DNA from: QHXQ01 sp045807745
Lineage (GTDB): Bacteria > Acidobacteriota > Blastocatellia > Pyrinomonadales > Pyrinomonadaceae
DNA length: 64,000 nucleotides
Assembly: GCA_045807745.1 (NCBI GenBank)
Contig: JBJMGT010000042.1
Coordinates: 186,001 to 250,000, forward strand
Direction: 5' to 3'
Part shown: in pieces, positions 9,568 to 17,783 of the stretch
Numbering within the stretch: position 1 is the stretch's first letter
Layout: every line of letters starts with the position of its first letter
Notes under the pieces: generated by a model
The model's database searches: none
What the model was told of the DNA's origin: nothing
The model's input: the letters and a program-made list of their open reading frames with translations, nothing else
Made by a program: the position numbers and the translations under genes

Positions 9568-9837
9568 ATGGCAGACATAAAGGTCAAGGTCATTACGATG
9601 GGCGGCGAGGAGAAGGACATCGAAACGCCGACCGACATCAAGGCTGACGACTTTATCAAGGAACTGGTGATCGCGCTTAACCTTCCGCTCACCGACGCTG
9701 AGGGGCATCAGGTGAGTTGGCGCATCGATAACAAAGACACCGGGAGAACTTTGGACGGCAGCAAAACCCTGGATGAGAATGAAGTGAAGGACGGTCATCG
9801 CCTCTCTCTCATCCGCGCGACCGTTGCCGGTAGGTAG
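9568..9837 (+). CDS. Free ubiquitin-like beta-grasp protein (Ubl)
   Basis: This 89-residue protein has a beta-grasp pattern: strand IKVKVIT, hairpin, helix ADDFIKELVIALN, and a last strand HRLSLIRATV. It resembles the YukD/EsaB branch of ubiquitin-like folds. About 47 of 87 aligned positions are identical (hand count) to the Ubl domain of the Ubl-Hint-TIR protein at 19268-20317. It ends ...TVAGR, so the conjugatable Gly88 is followed by one Arg. Removing it, perhaps by a neighbouring JAB peptidase, would expose a C-terminal Gly. A clear AGGAGG lies just upstream of the ATG. It is the probable modifier of the cluster. Confidence 0.88.
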   Translation: MADIKVKVITMGGEEKDIETPTDIKADDFIKELVIALNLPLTDAEGHQVSWRIDNKDTGRTLDGSKTLDENEVKDGHRLSLIRATVAGR

Positions 9838-9915
9838 CGTAAGCCGTGGGCAACGACCAGGGGCAGCGCTGGCGCAGGTAGCTGTCGCACGTGCCACGGG
9901 GAAAGACTCTCTTGA

Positions 9916-10950
9916 GTGGGAAGTAGCACAACTCGTATGAACACCAAATCAGACTGGGCCGAGGAATACATCGTCCATATCCCTGACGGCAGAGAAGCGC
10001 GGGTAAGTCTTCCTAGCGAAATCAATTGGGCTGCGCCCGTAGCCGCACCCGAATGGTTGCTGCGGCAGTTAGGCGTTGAAAGCAACTTGGCGCACAGGTG
10101 GTCACTGCGGCCCTTGCGCACGGCAACCGTGTTGGCCGAAGGCTCGCCCCCGGACGGGCGGGCGCAGGCGGCGGCAGCCCGGCAGGTCTGCCTCGTGCGC
10201 GCGACGACAGCCGCGGCCGCCATGGCCCCCAACGATCCGCGTCAAGCGCGCCTGAAGACCGAAAGGCTGCGCTTGGAAAAGCTCAACCAGGAGAGCGACT
10301 ACGTCCGGATTGAACCATTGAACGTATTGGAGGGCAGCGAGCCTGAATATTACCGCGTGAATTTCTTCTGTCGCGGCATTACCGGTATCGACTCGGCGCG
10401 CAGGCCCATATACGGAGAAAAGCACCAAGTGGAAATTCTATGCGATGATGACTTCCCCTCAGATGTCCCGCGTCTGCGCTGGGTCACGCCGATCTGGCAT
10501 CCGAACATTCAGCATAATGAGCCGAAGGGCGTCTGCGTCAATAAGCCGGAGTGGTTGGGTGGGATGGGCCTCGACGACCTCTGCCGGCTCATGTTCGAGA
10601 TGGTGCAATACAAGAATTACCACGCTACTTACACCAAGCCTTTCCCGCTGGACATGGAGGTGGCGAAGTGGGTGCTCGAATATGCCGAGCCAAAGGGCAT
10701 CGTTGATAAGAAGCGGAAGATTTACGTGGACGACAAGCCCTTCACCAAGCCGACCGTGACGAATTTCATCACCGTCCGCGACGTGCCGGCCCCGCCGCCA
10801 TCTCGGATCAAACTCATCACCGGTTCGGCTACGTCGGCCCCGTCCAAGCCATCAAGGATAAGGATGGTGGACGCGTCTCCGGCTAGTAACAAATCTGATG
10901 CGCCTCGTCCTAGCACGTCGCGCATTAAGATTGTGGGAGAAAAGGAATGA
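9916..10950 (+). CDS. E2-like conjugating enzyme with N-terminal Ubl-like domain and motif-rich tail
   Basis: Translation may begin at GTG 9916 or ATG 9937. Residues ~15-97 look like a degenerate beta-grasp domain: the ends VHIPDG, WSLR and VCLVRAT parallel the Ubl's strands. Residues ~115-265 are an E2/UBC fold: FPSDVPRLRW, TPIWHPNI with HPN at 195-197, and the active-site Cys207 in KGVCVN, ten residues after the Asn (canonical E2s have about eight). The last 60 residues are disordered and carry three copies of a short motif (SRIKLI 296-301, SRIRMV 313-318, SRIKIV 335-340). The stop overlaps the next gene's ATG, so the JAB protein is translationally coupled. It should accept the Ubl thioester from the E1 at 7709. 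Confidence 0.9.
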   Translation: MGSSTTRMNTKSDWAEEYIVHIPDGREARVSLPSEINWAAPVAAPEWLLRQLGVESNLAHRWSLRPLRTATVLAEGSPPDGRAQAAAARQVCLVRATTAAAAMAPNDPRQARLKTERLRLEKLNQESDYVRIEPLNVLEGSEPEYYRVNFFCRGITGIDSARRPIYGEKHQVEILCDDDFPSDVPRLRWVTPIWHPNIQHNEPKGVCVNKPEWLGGMGLDDLCRLMFEMVQYKNYHATYTKPFPLDMEVAKWVLEYAEPKGIVDKKRKIYVDDKPFTKPTVTNFITVRDVPAPPPSRIKLITGSATSAPSKPSRIRMVDASPASNKSDAPRPSTSRIKIVGEKE

Positions 10951-13109
10951 GCCAACCGAATCAGACCGTGCGAATCACAGGGGAGCCGGGTCTGCAATCT
11001 GCTGCGGAAGACATTTGCAGGCGCTTTGATGAAGGCGAGAAGCGGGTGCCCTTCGACTTCCCGCTATCTGAGGAGCGGCGACAAGTGAGGGTAATTGTCA
11101 CGCAGGGATCATTCATCCGCCCAAAACTTAAAGTGACTATTGATAGCCAATATTGCTGTCGGAGTTGCCGCAAGATTATTGACGGGATGAGTCGCAAAGA
11201 CCTAAGCGCCAACAGTCTCAGCACCCTGCTGCGCCGAGTAGTAGAAACAATTCAAAATTGCAGCACCTGCATGGAAAACAGCTCGGCCACGCCTGCGCCA
11301 CCCAGCGAACCGCCCGTGCAACCGCTTCGCATTCGCGCCGAAGCGCCAGCAAGCCGCGTCAAGATCATCTCCTCGGACGAGGCTGTCGCGAACAACGTGC
11401 CGGCCCCGCCGGCCAGGCGTGAACCAGCGATCCGAGTTATGGAGCCTAGAGGGGTGACGGTTTTGGACGCGAACCCAGCACCCCGGGGCGGCAGCAATAG
11501 AACCCAAGGCCCTAATAATAGAAAGTCGCACCACGGCATCAGCGTTCGCTTCCGGCCTGATCAGGACACGACGGTTGACATCGTGATCCCTTACCTGATA
11601 TGCGAGGCGTTGATTTCGCACTGCGAGGATAGTAACCGACACAAGCATGAGGTGGGCGGAGTCCTAGTCGGCGAAAAGCGCGAATCGCAGAGGAGCGACG
11701 GGGGTAAGTACTACCAGACCAGCATCACCGATCTTATCCGGTTCAAACCCTCAGATAGTTCCGGCGCGCACCTGCGGGTGGACGAGAGCGGCTGGCGAGA
11801 AATCAACCAGCTCTTCGAGCAAAATTATGCCCCGCGGAAGAAGGTGAAACTCGGTTGGTATCACACACATCCGACGCAAGACATTTTCTTCTCCCCGCAA
11901 GATTACGATCTCCACACGATCTTCAAGCTGCCGTACCAGTTCGCCATCGTTGTCGATCCGCGCGACATGGACGCCGGGATCATCTTCTGGGAGAACTATC
12001 CTCATGCTGCTTCCGAGCCGCACATCTTCTCATTGAAGCGCGACCGTAACGCCGACGCAGGGCCGACGCCCCGCCCTGCCGCGCCGCGCGCGCAACGCCG
12101 CCGGCCTGAGCTTTCGTTATGGCGCATCTTCTTCTTCTTGGTGCTTACATTTGTCGCGGTCTTTTACGTCCTAGTAGAGTCGCCGCTCTTCTCAATCAGT
12201 CCCCCCAACGCGTGTCTCCTGGCACTCAACGCTTTTCTCGCCCTGCGACTGTGGAATGCACAATTCTTCCGCCCGGAGCGCGAGGTGGAGTTGCACGTGT
12301 TGCAGGGTTTCTTGGCAGCGTTGAAGTCTGTCTTCGGCTGGGTCGGGGATAGAACCGGATTGCCTGCCAGCTTTATAGCCCTGATCTTCGCCGGGCTGAT
12401 AGCGCTCGGAGGGCTTATCTTTTACTACTGGGAAACACCTTCCCCATCGTCGGTGAGTAGGCCAAACAGGCATCAACAAGGCGCATTACAAGCCAGCGCT
12501 GGCGGCAATCCATCTGCTCTGGACAGACAAGCAGGCACGGCGCAAAACCCTAAACTCTACGTGGAACAGACCGACGCGGCCATCACCTTGTCTGCGCAAG
12601 ACGGCAATCCGTCCGTCAGGTTTAAGCGCGCCCGCGGCGGAGAGTGGGAGCCAGAATCGTTGGAGACAGAAAGGGAGTTTTTCGAAAAAGTTTTTCACCT
12701 GAGTATCAATGTCCCACGCCCTACAATGCAGATTACTCAATTACAACAGGTGCTCTATGCGAACGGGGGCTCAGCCGATGGTGGCGACTTCCCTAACGGG
12801 GTCTGGGATGCGCCGACGCGCAACGCCTTCGTGAAGAAATTGTTGGAGGCGGAGAGTACGAATCAGTTGTTCACCATACCGCAGTCGAACAATCGGCGAC
12901 TGCTCTCCTTTGAGATTCAAGCGCCAACCAGTACTCCTGTTCCTCCTATGCAGGTCGCAGGAGGAACGCAAGGCGCGGGAGGGACGCAGAACTTGCATCG
13001 AGCACGCCGCTCGCAACGACCAGCGCCCGCGCCCGCGAGGCGAGCGTCCACGCCCGTGAAGCCAGCGCCCGCGCCGGTGAAGAAAGTTGTGCCCAACGGC
13101 AATACTTAG
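10947..13109 (+). CDS. Membrane-anchored JAB/JAMM metallopeptidase, multidomain
   Basis: This 720-residue protein overlaps the E2 gene by ATGA. Residues ~45-110 include CxxC pairs (C71/C74, C105/C108), a probable zinc module. A linker holds motif copies LRIRA (127-131), SRVKII (136-141) and AIRVM (161-165). The JAB domain (~198-362) has E235 in HEVGGVLVG and H306-T-H308-P...S316-P-Q-D319, a complete JAMM+ active site. Two hydrophobic stretches (about 390-415 and 473-495) are likely membrane spans. A C-terminal ~45-residue segment (ITQLQQVLYANG...GVWDAPTRNAF) resembles a peptidoglycan-binding-like helical domain. Known family roles are cleaving Ubl conjugates or trimming Ubl tails. The Ala/Pro/Lys-rich tail resembles a wall-spanning linker. 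Confidence 0.9.
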   Translation: MSQPNQTVRITGEPGLQSAAEDICRRFDEGEKRVPFDFPLSEERRQVRVIVTQGSFIRPKLKVTIDSQYCCRSCRKIIDGMSRKDLSANSLSTLLRRVVETIQNCSTCMENSSATPAPPSEPPVQPLRIRAEAPASRVKIISSDEAVANNVPAPPARREPAIRVMEPRGVTVLDANPAPRGGSNRTQGPNNRKSHHGISVRFRPDQDTTVDIVIPYLICEALISHCEDSNRHKHEVGGVLVGEKRESQRSDGGKYYQTSITDLIRFKPSDSSGAHLRVDESGWREINQLFEQNYAPRKKVKLGWYHTHPTQDIFFSPQDYDLHTIFKLPYQFAIVVDPRDMDAGIIFWENYPHAASEPHIFSLKRDRNADAGPTPRPAAPRAQRRRPELSLWRIFFFLVLTFVAVFYVLVESPLFSISPPNACLLALNAFLALRLWNAQFFRPEREVELHVLQGFLAALKSVFGWVGDRTGLPASFIALIFAGLIALGGLIFYYWETPSPSSVSRPNRHQQGALQASAGGNPSALDRQAGTAQNPKLYVEQTDAAITLSAQDGNPSVRFKRARGGEWEPESLETEREFFEKVFHLSINVPRPTMQITQLQQVLYANGGSADGGDFPNGVWDAPTRNAFVKKLLEAESTNQLFTIPQSNNRRLLSFEIQAPTSTPVPPMQVAGGTQGAGGTQNLHRARRSQRPAPAPARRASTPVKPAPAPVKKVVPNGNT

Positions 13110-13135
13110 GCTCGATGGGTTAAGGAGTGTGGAGC

Positions 13136-13360
13136 ATGACGAGAGAGAATATGGAAACGGAGCAGTACACGCCCAGAGACATCACCCTGACAGGTGCCGT
13201 CCTGGTGCTGGCATTGGCCGTCAGTTTGATCTTCGGCTACGCCTTCGAGCAAATGAGCGATCCTCCCCCGTCCACCTTCGAGCGGATTATCTTCTACGGC
13301 CTCCTCTTCATGATCTTTCTAGAGACGGTCTATGCCGGGTGGTACAGGTTGGACGATTGA
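13136..13360 (+). CDS. Small two-segment membrane protein
   Basis: An in-frame GTG at 13127 is possible, but AAGGAG eight bases before the ATG at 13136 supports the latter, giving ~74 residues. Two hydrophobic segments are visible: TGAVLVLALAVSLIFGYAF and IIFYGLLFMIFLETVYA, with a short polar tail. I recognise no family. It sits between two JAB genes on the same strand and is probably a membrane partner of the anchored JAB protein. Confidence 0.7.
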   Translation: MTRENMETEQYTPRDITLTGAVLVLALAVSLIFGYAFEQMSDPPPSTFERIIFYGLLFMIFLETVYAGWYRLDD

Positions 13361-13436
13361 CGAGGCCGCGCCGCCGAGCAAAGTGGTGGCCACCCAGGCC
13401 GACCCGCGCGAGCGTGTCAGCCGTGAAAGGTAAACA

Positions 13437-14789
13437 TTGCTGCCTATGAACGAGCACGAGCAAGACGCCAAGGCTAGCGAGACCATAAAAATAACTGCGA
13501 AGCCGGAGGCCGCACGCGGCGTGGCCGTGCCGACGGCCGCGCCGCGTGCGACGGCTCAGCCCAACACGTCCGGGAGTGGCTGGCGGCTCTACAGGATTAA
13601 AGGTGAGCAACACCGACCGGACGACTGCGAGGTCGTTTTCTCTCTGAGCGCGTACGACAAGATCGTGCAGCACTTGAGCCAGGATAAGACGCGTGAGCAC
13701 GGCGGCCTGCTGCTCGGGCGCTTTGCGCCGGGGCCTTACTCGCACGAAATGGCGGTGTGGGTCGAGGTCGCGCTGCCGGCGGAGCATACCGTGGGGACGC
13801 GTTCGAGGTTAACGTTTACAGAGGACACTTGGGTAGCGTTTGACAGTAAGACGGAGCACTGGCGCGACACCAATATGAAGCGCGTCGGCTGGTATCACTC
13901 GCATCCGAACTTCGGGATTTTCTTGTCACCTTACGATATCGACGTGTGCGAAAACTTCCGCCTCCCGATGCACGTTGCTCTAGTTTACGATCCGATCAGA
14001 CACGAGGGCGGATTTTTCGTCAGGGGCACGGAGGGGTTCGACCCGCGCAAGCCATGCGGCTTCTGGGAACATTGTGACGAACGCCACAGTCAGGCCAGTG
14101 TGACCTGGAATAATGTTGAGCTTGTCTGGGGCAAAGAGCGGACGCTGGTCTCCCGCGACGAGACTCCCGCGGTCGTCACCGTGGTAGGAGCGAAGAAGGA
14201 CGAAGAACCAGCCGGTGGCGATGAGGTGTCACCCGTCGCGGCGGCGCTGCCCGTACAAGAAGACAAAGCCGACGATGCGCACACGGATGAGGCGCACGTG
14301 AGTGCCGAACCGTCCTTCACGACTCAACAGGACAGTGCAGCGTTATCGCGTGAAGGAGAGGCGCTTGCTCCCGATGGCGGCGTGGCGTATTGGCTGCGCG
14401 CCGGGGTGTCGTGGGGTCTGGGTGGAATCAAAAGAATTACGTCGAATGCCGTCCGCGACCGGCGGGAGAAGTCAGAACAGGCGACCGGCGGGGCGGCGAT
14501 TCCTGCAAACCCACTTGATCCTTCCTCCACTTCAGAAGACGGGCGAGCGGTAGTTGACGACCAGCTCAAGGCAGGCGAAGCGCACGCACATGGAGAGAAA
14601 GCAGCGGCAGTCGCACAGCCTATATCCGCAGCAGAAACGCGCAATCCGGCCACCGAGCAAGAACCAGCCGGCGAACCGCCGCATGAGACTACAACGGAGA
14701 GTTCTCCACAGAGCAGTTCTACGCCGGACAGTTCTTCACCGTCCGACCAGGAATCCACATCGCACATCAAGGTATTGCCTCCGCAATGA
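13437..14789 (+). CDS. Second JAB/JAMM metallopeptidase with long disordered tail
   Basis: The start is TTG 13437 (GAAAGG six bases upstream) or ATG 13446. The JAB domain spans ~65-210 with E87 in REHGGLLLG and H154-S-H156-P...S164-P-Y-D167, so all zinc and catalytic residues are present. The rest (~215-450) is acidic and Ser/Pro/Glu rich without a visible fold, and ends in SHIKVLPPQ, an extreme C-terminal copy of the island motif. An N-terminal TIKIT may be another. Unlike the first JAB protein there is no membrane segment, so the two probably act in different places or on different Ubl forms (precursor trimming versus deconjugation). Confidence 0.9.
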   Translation: MLPMNEHEQDAKASETIKITAKPEAARGVAVPTAAPRATAQPNTSGSGWRLYRIKGEQHRPDDCEVVFSLSAYDKIVQHLSQDKTREHGGLLLGRFAPGPYSHEMAVWVEVALPAEHTVGTRSRLTFTEDTWVAFDSKTEHWRDTNMKRVGWYHSHPNFGIFLSPYDIDVCENFRLPMHVALVYDPIRHEGGFFVRGTEGFDPRKPCGFWEHCDERHSQASVTWNNVELVWGKERTLVSRDETPAVVTVVGAKKDEEPAGGDEVSPVAAALPVQEDKADDAHTDEAHVSAEPSFTTQQDSAALSREGEALAPDGGVAYWLRAGVSWGLGGIKRITSNAVRDRREKSEQATGGAAIPANPLDPSSTSEDGRAVVDDQLKAGEAHAHGEKAAAVAQPISAAETRNPATEQEPAGEPPHETTTESSPQSSSTPDSSSPSDQESTSHIKVLPPQ

Positions 14790-14849
14790 AGCTCAGGCGG
14801 TGCGGCTGTGCCGCCCGTTTCGTTCGCGGAGGAGATTTAACCGATCCGG

Positions 14850-15848
14850 TTGACAATGAACCGCCTCTATCGCCTCTACATTTTTTCCTTATCCGGTGCA
14901 CTAGGCGGGGTTGTAGCCTCGATGCTGCACCACTACTTTCTCCTGGATAAGCTCGCCTCCTCACTGCCCCCGGCGATGCGTTACGAGTATCTGGCGGTGC
15001 TGGGTGGCGTGATCGGCATGTCCATCGGCTTCTTCCCGTCTTTCGTCGAAGGCAAGGGAAACTACTCCTTTCGCGGGGCAATTCGCGCGGGCGTGACGGG
15101 AGCGTTCCTGGGCGGGCTGAGCGGGATCATCACGCTCCCCATCGCCGAGTGGCTGCACTCGTTCTTAGGCGGCGGCATGAAGGGGCGCGTTACGAGTTGG
15201 ACATTGTTCGGGTCGGTTGTTGGGGCTGCCGTCGGTATCGCGGAGGGGAGAATCGGAGGCGCACGCCCTTGGCGCGGCGTGCTAGGGGGCGTCGTTGGCG
15301 GCGCATTGGCTGGGGCCGTCCTTGAACTACTGCTTAGCCATCCGGTGCAGGGCGTTGAGGGCAGTCTGAATGTGCAAGCAGTGCGCAGCCTGAGCGACTC
15401 GGCGATACCAAACAATAGCGCGATTGTGGCCTTGCTGCTCCTCGGCCTGTGCATTGCATTCTTCATCGCGGTCTTCGTTAACGTGCTCTCTGACGCTTGG
15501 CTGGAGGGGCAGCCCGGCTCGAAGGTGCAAGGCCAGATTTATCATCTTGGCAAGTTCCGCGATCCGCTCCAGGCCGTCCTCGGCTCCGACAAAACGAAAA
15601 TGGTTTTCATCCACATCCCCGACGCCGAACCGACGCACGCAGGCATCACGCTGACGCGGCGGGGCGCGTTCCTCCGACATCTTGCGCAGGGCGGCGTCAC
15701 GCGCATCAACGACCAGGTCGTCAAGGAACATATGCTCCGCGAAGGCGAGATCATCGCGATCGGGAGTGCGCGACTGAGATACCGAGAGCGACGACGGACG
15801 ACTGCCGCGCCGTTGTCTACGGGGAGCGGGCAGAAGCGACCAGCCTAG
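14850..15848 (+). CDS. Multi-span membrane protein with C-terminal FHA-like domain
   Basis: The start is TTG 14850 or ATG 14856; the nearby GGAGGAG is rather far from both. Residues 1-215 contain about six hydrophobic, Gly-rich segments (GALGGVVASML, VLGGVIGMSIGFF, AGVTGAFLGGLSG, LFGSVVGAAVGIA, LGGVVGGALAGAVL, LLLLGLCIAFFIAVF). Residues ~225-325 read like a forkhead-associated (FHA) beta sandwich: GGVTRINDQVVKEHMLREGEIIAIG ends with the usual L-x-x-G-D/E-x-I-x-I-G pattern. If so it could tether phosphothreonine-bearing partners to the membrane. The FHA call rests on pattern only; the domain is short of the classical RS..H core. Confidence 0.62.
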   Translation: MTMNRLYRLYIFSLSGALGGVVASMLHHYFLLDKLASSLPPAMRYEYLAVLGGVIGMSIGFFPSFVEGKGNYSFRGAIRAGVTGAFLGGLSGIITLPIAEWLHSFLGGGMKGRVTSWTLFGSVVGAAVGIAEGRIGGARPWRGVLGGVVGGALAGAVLELLLSHPVQGVEGSLNVQAVRSLSDSAIPNNSAIVALLLLGLCIAFFIAVFVNVLSDAWLEGQPGSKVQGQIYHLGKFRDPLQAVLGSDKTKMVFIHIPDAEPTHAGITLTRRGAFLRHLAQGGVTRINDQVVKEHMLREGEIIAIGSARLRYRERRRTTAAPLSTGSGQKRPA

Positions 15849-16021
15849 CCGCTCGGGCCTCGGTCAGCCTCACCTCGCTCGGCCTGTCCATCGTGCTAGC
15901 GATTGGGCCGGCTTGAACGCGGCAGCAAACATGGGACAACCATAGGGCCGGAAACGCTCGTCCCTGCGCTCACAATTGCTTGACTGAAGACGCACCACTT
16001 CAACTGCTTAGAGGTGAATCA

Positions 16022-16921
16022 ATGGCAGAGGATAGAACCCTCGGAAGCGTCGCGACCGGCGTAAGTCAGAACAAGGGCAAAGGGGTAGACATCACCGAAG
16101 CTCCTCCAGCGTTCGGTCTGCCCGTCATGGTAAAAAGGAAAGATTCACCTAAGATATGGTGGACTGATTGTAGTCATCTAGTCCAAGCGGCTTCTTCGCT
16201 GGCTGCAATCGTCAACGAGGTGCGCGAGATTTTCCAACTCAGCACAGCGACGATCCTGAAAGTCTACACCTCTGCGAGCGAGAATCTGCTGGATGAAAGT
16301 ATCTCGCTTAGCACGCTCCTTTCCAGTTTACAGATTAGCGACTATCTGATCGTATACGTCGAAGAGGTTGAGGAGTTGGCGGGCACAAATGCCACCAATA
16401 CCCCGAAGCGTGGCACGGGTAAGAGGAAAGGGGCTGGGCGCACCGGCAAAAGAAGTGAGATCTCCGGGATAATCACGAAAGCCGACACTAAAACCGCTGA
16501 GACAATTGAAATCAGGGGCAATATCAGAAAACGGCATCGTGTGATCTTCTTCGACGACCATTACGTCCTCATCCAGCGGAAGCTGCTAGAACTGCTCAAG
16601 GAGAAGGTCGAGCACCCGCTGATGCTTGAAAGTGTCTGCCTGTTCCTCGGCGTACTTCTCGGTGCGATTGTCACGATCTTGGTGGCCCTTAGCGATGATA
16701 AGATGGCTGATCTGGGGCGGGAGCGGTTGCATGGCGCATTGATTGCCTCCATCTTCGCCTCGATCTTCATGTTTGTCATCGGTTATTTCGTCCGCATGGA
16801 GAGGAAGAAATTTATTCAGCCAATCATTGACGAACTCGCGGACAAGGGCGGGGAGGAGAAAGACAATGAGCAGAAGAAGGTGCGGTCAATGCGGATCAAG
16901 GTGTTGCCGAGCACAAAATAG
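16022..16921 (+). CDS. Two-span membrane protein with possible beta-grasp N-terminal domain
   Basis: An upstream TTG at 15980 is in frame, but AGAGGTGA a few bases before the ATG at 16022 fixes the start, giving 299 residues. The N-terminal ~110 residues (LPVMVKRKD...ILKVYTSASENLLDE...SDYLIVYVEE) have the strand order of a PB1/CIDE-N/ubiquitin-like fold, by eye only. Two hydrophobic helices follow (CLFLGVLLGAIVTILVAL and ALIASIFASIFMFVIGYFV). The C terminus is MRIKVLPSTK, one of the island's shared motif tails. I recognise no family. It is probably a membrane adaptor in the Ubl system. Confidence 0.65.
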   Translation: MAEDRTLGSVATGVSQNKGKGVDITEAPPAFGLPVMVKRKDSPKIWWTDCSHLVQAASSLAAIVNEVREIFQLSTATILKVYTSASENLLDESISLSTLLSSLQISDYLIVYVEEVEELAGTNATNTPKRGTGKRKGAGRTGKRSEISGIITKADTKTAETIEIRGNIRKRHRVIFFDDHYVLIQRKLLELLKEKVEHPLMLESVCLFLGVLLGAIVTILVALSDDKMADLGRERLHGALIASIFASIFMFVIGYFVRMERKKFIQPIIDELADKGGEEKDNEQKKVRSMRIKVLPSTK

Positions 16922-16986
16922 ACGGGGCGAGGGTACACAACTGAGCATTGACGAACTTGCAGCGAAGGTAATGAAAGAGGAAGACG

Positions 16987-17763
16987 ATGAGCGATCTGGA
17001 AAAGGTCTTCGATCAGGTTATAGAGGACAAGATTCGTGCCGTCCCCGGCAAGGCCAAGGTGATCGAGACGGCGCGGGGCAAGGGCCGGCTGTTGGCCGTA
17101 CGAGGCAATTACGACTACGTGGAAAAAGTCCTGCCCTATTGCTACGCCGCGCAGAAGGTCTTAGTCTCTCCCGGCGACATACCGGCGAACCTTAACGATT
17201 TCGACGTGATCTTCGTCGGTTGTCCGGGCAAGGTAAATGTCAAGGCATGGGGCACAGTGCTCCACAGCTTTCTCGACGCCGGCGGCGTCTTACTCACCAC
17301 GGACTGGTGTCTTGAGCACCTCATAGAGAAATTGTTCCCGCAAAGTCTCAAGGTGGCCGGGTCGGCGCAGGGGACTTTTCCGTTGCGCGTCAGACAGCGT
17401 GCGCACCCACTGCTTGAGGGCATCTCCAATTGTGACGGAACGCCTTGGGTGGTCGAAACGGCCTCGCACCGGATCGGGATAGTCGATCCGAAACACGTCG
17501 AGGTCATTCTCGACGCCCCTGCTATGGGCGAACCGGCGGCCGTGCTGGTCGCGTTCAATGTCGGGAAGGGAATGGTCGTCCACGCCATCTCGCATTTCCA
17601 TCTCCAAGGCTCGGACAAGAGTGGGGAATACATCTCCGCCTACATTCTCACGAACGTGATTGACGAAGCCATACGGCGGCGTTATCTGGGCGATACGGGC
17701 GCGCGGATTCGCGTCGTTGAAGCTCAGGAGAAGACACGCCCGCTGCGGATCAAGGTGCTATAA
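16987..17763 (+). CDS. Class I glutamine-amidotransferase-like (ThuA-like) protein
   Basis: GAGGAAG just before the ATG supports the start; length is 258 residues. The sequence alternates strands and helices as in flavodoxin-like GATase1 folds: RLLAVRGNYDYVEKVL, FDVIFVGCPGKVN, FLDAGGVLLTTDW, HPLLEGI and GKGMVVHAISHFH are typical of ThuA/GATase-like domains. C75 (VGCPGK) is not in a clear nucleophile elbow, so enzymatic activity is unsure. The tail has ARIRVVEA and ends exactly in LRIKVL, the island's shared C-terminal motif. A role as scaffold or sensor in the Ubl system is inferred from context. Confidence 0.6.
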   Translation: MSDLEKVFDQVIEDKIRAVPGKAKVIETARGKGRLLAVRGNYDYVEKVLPYCYAAQKVLVSPGDIPANLNDFDVIFVGCPGKVNVKAWGTVLHSFLDAGGVLLTTDWCLEHLIEKLFPQSLKVAGSAQGTFPLRVRQRAHPLLEGISNCDGTPWVVETASHRIGIVDPKHVEVILDAPAMGEPAAVLVAFNVGKGMVVHAISHFHLQGSDKSGEYISAYILTNVIDEAIRRRYLGDTGARIRVVEAQEKTRPLRIKVL

Positions 17764-17783
17764 GGACGAAGTAGGAGGGGCGA

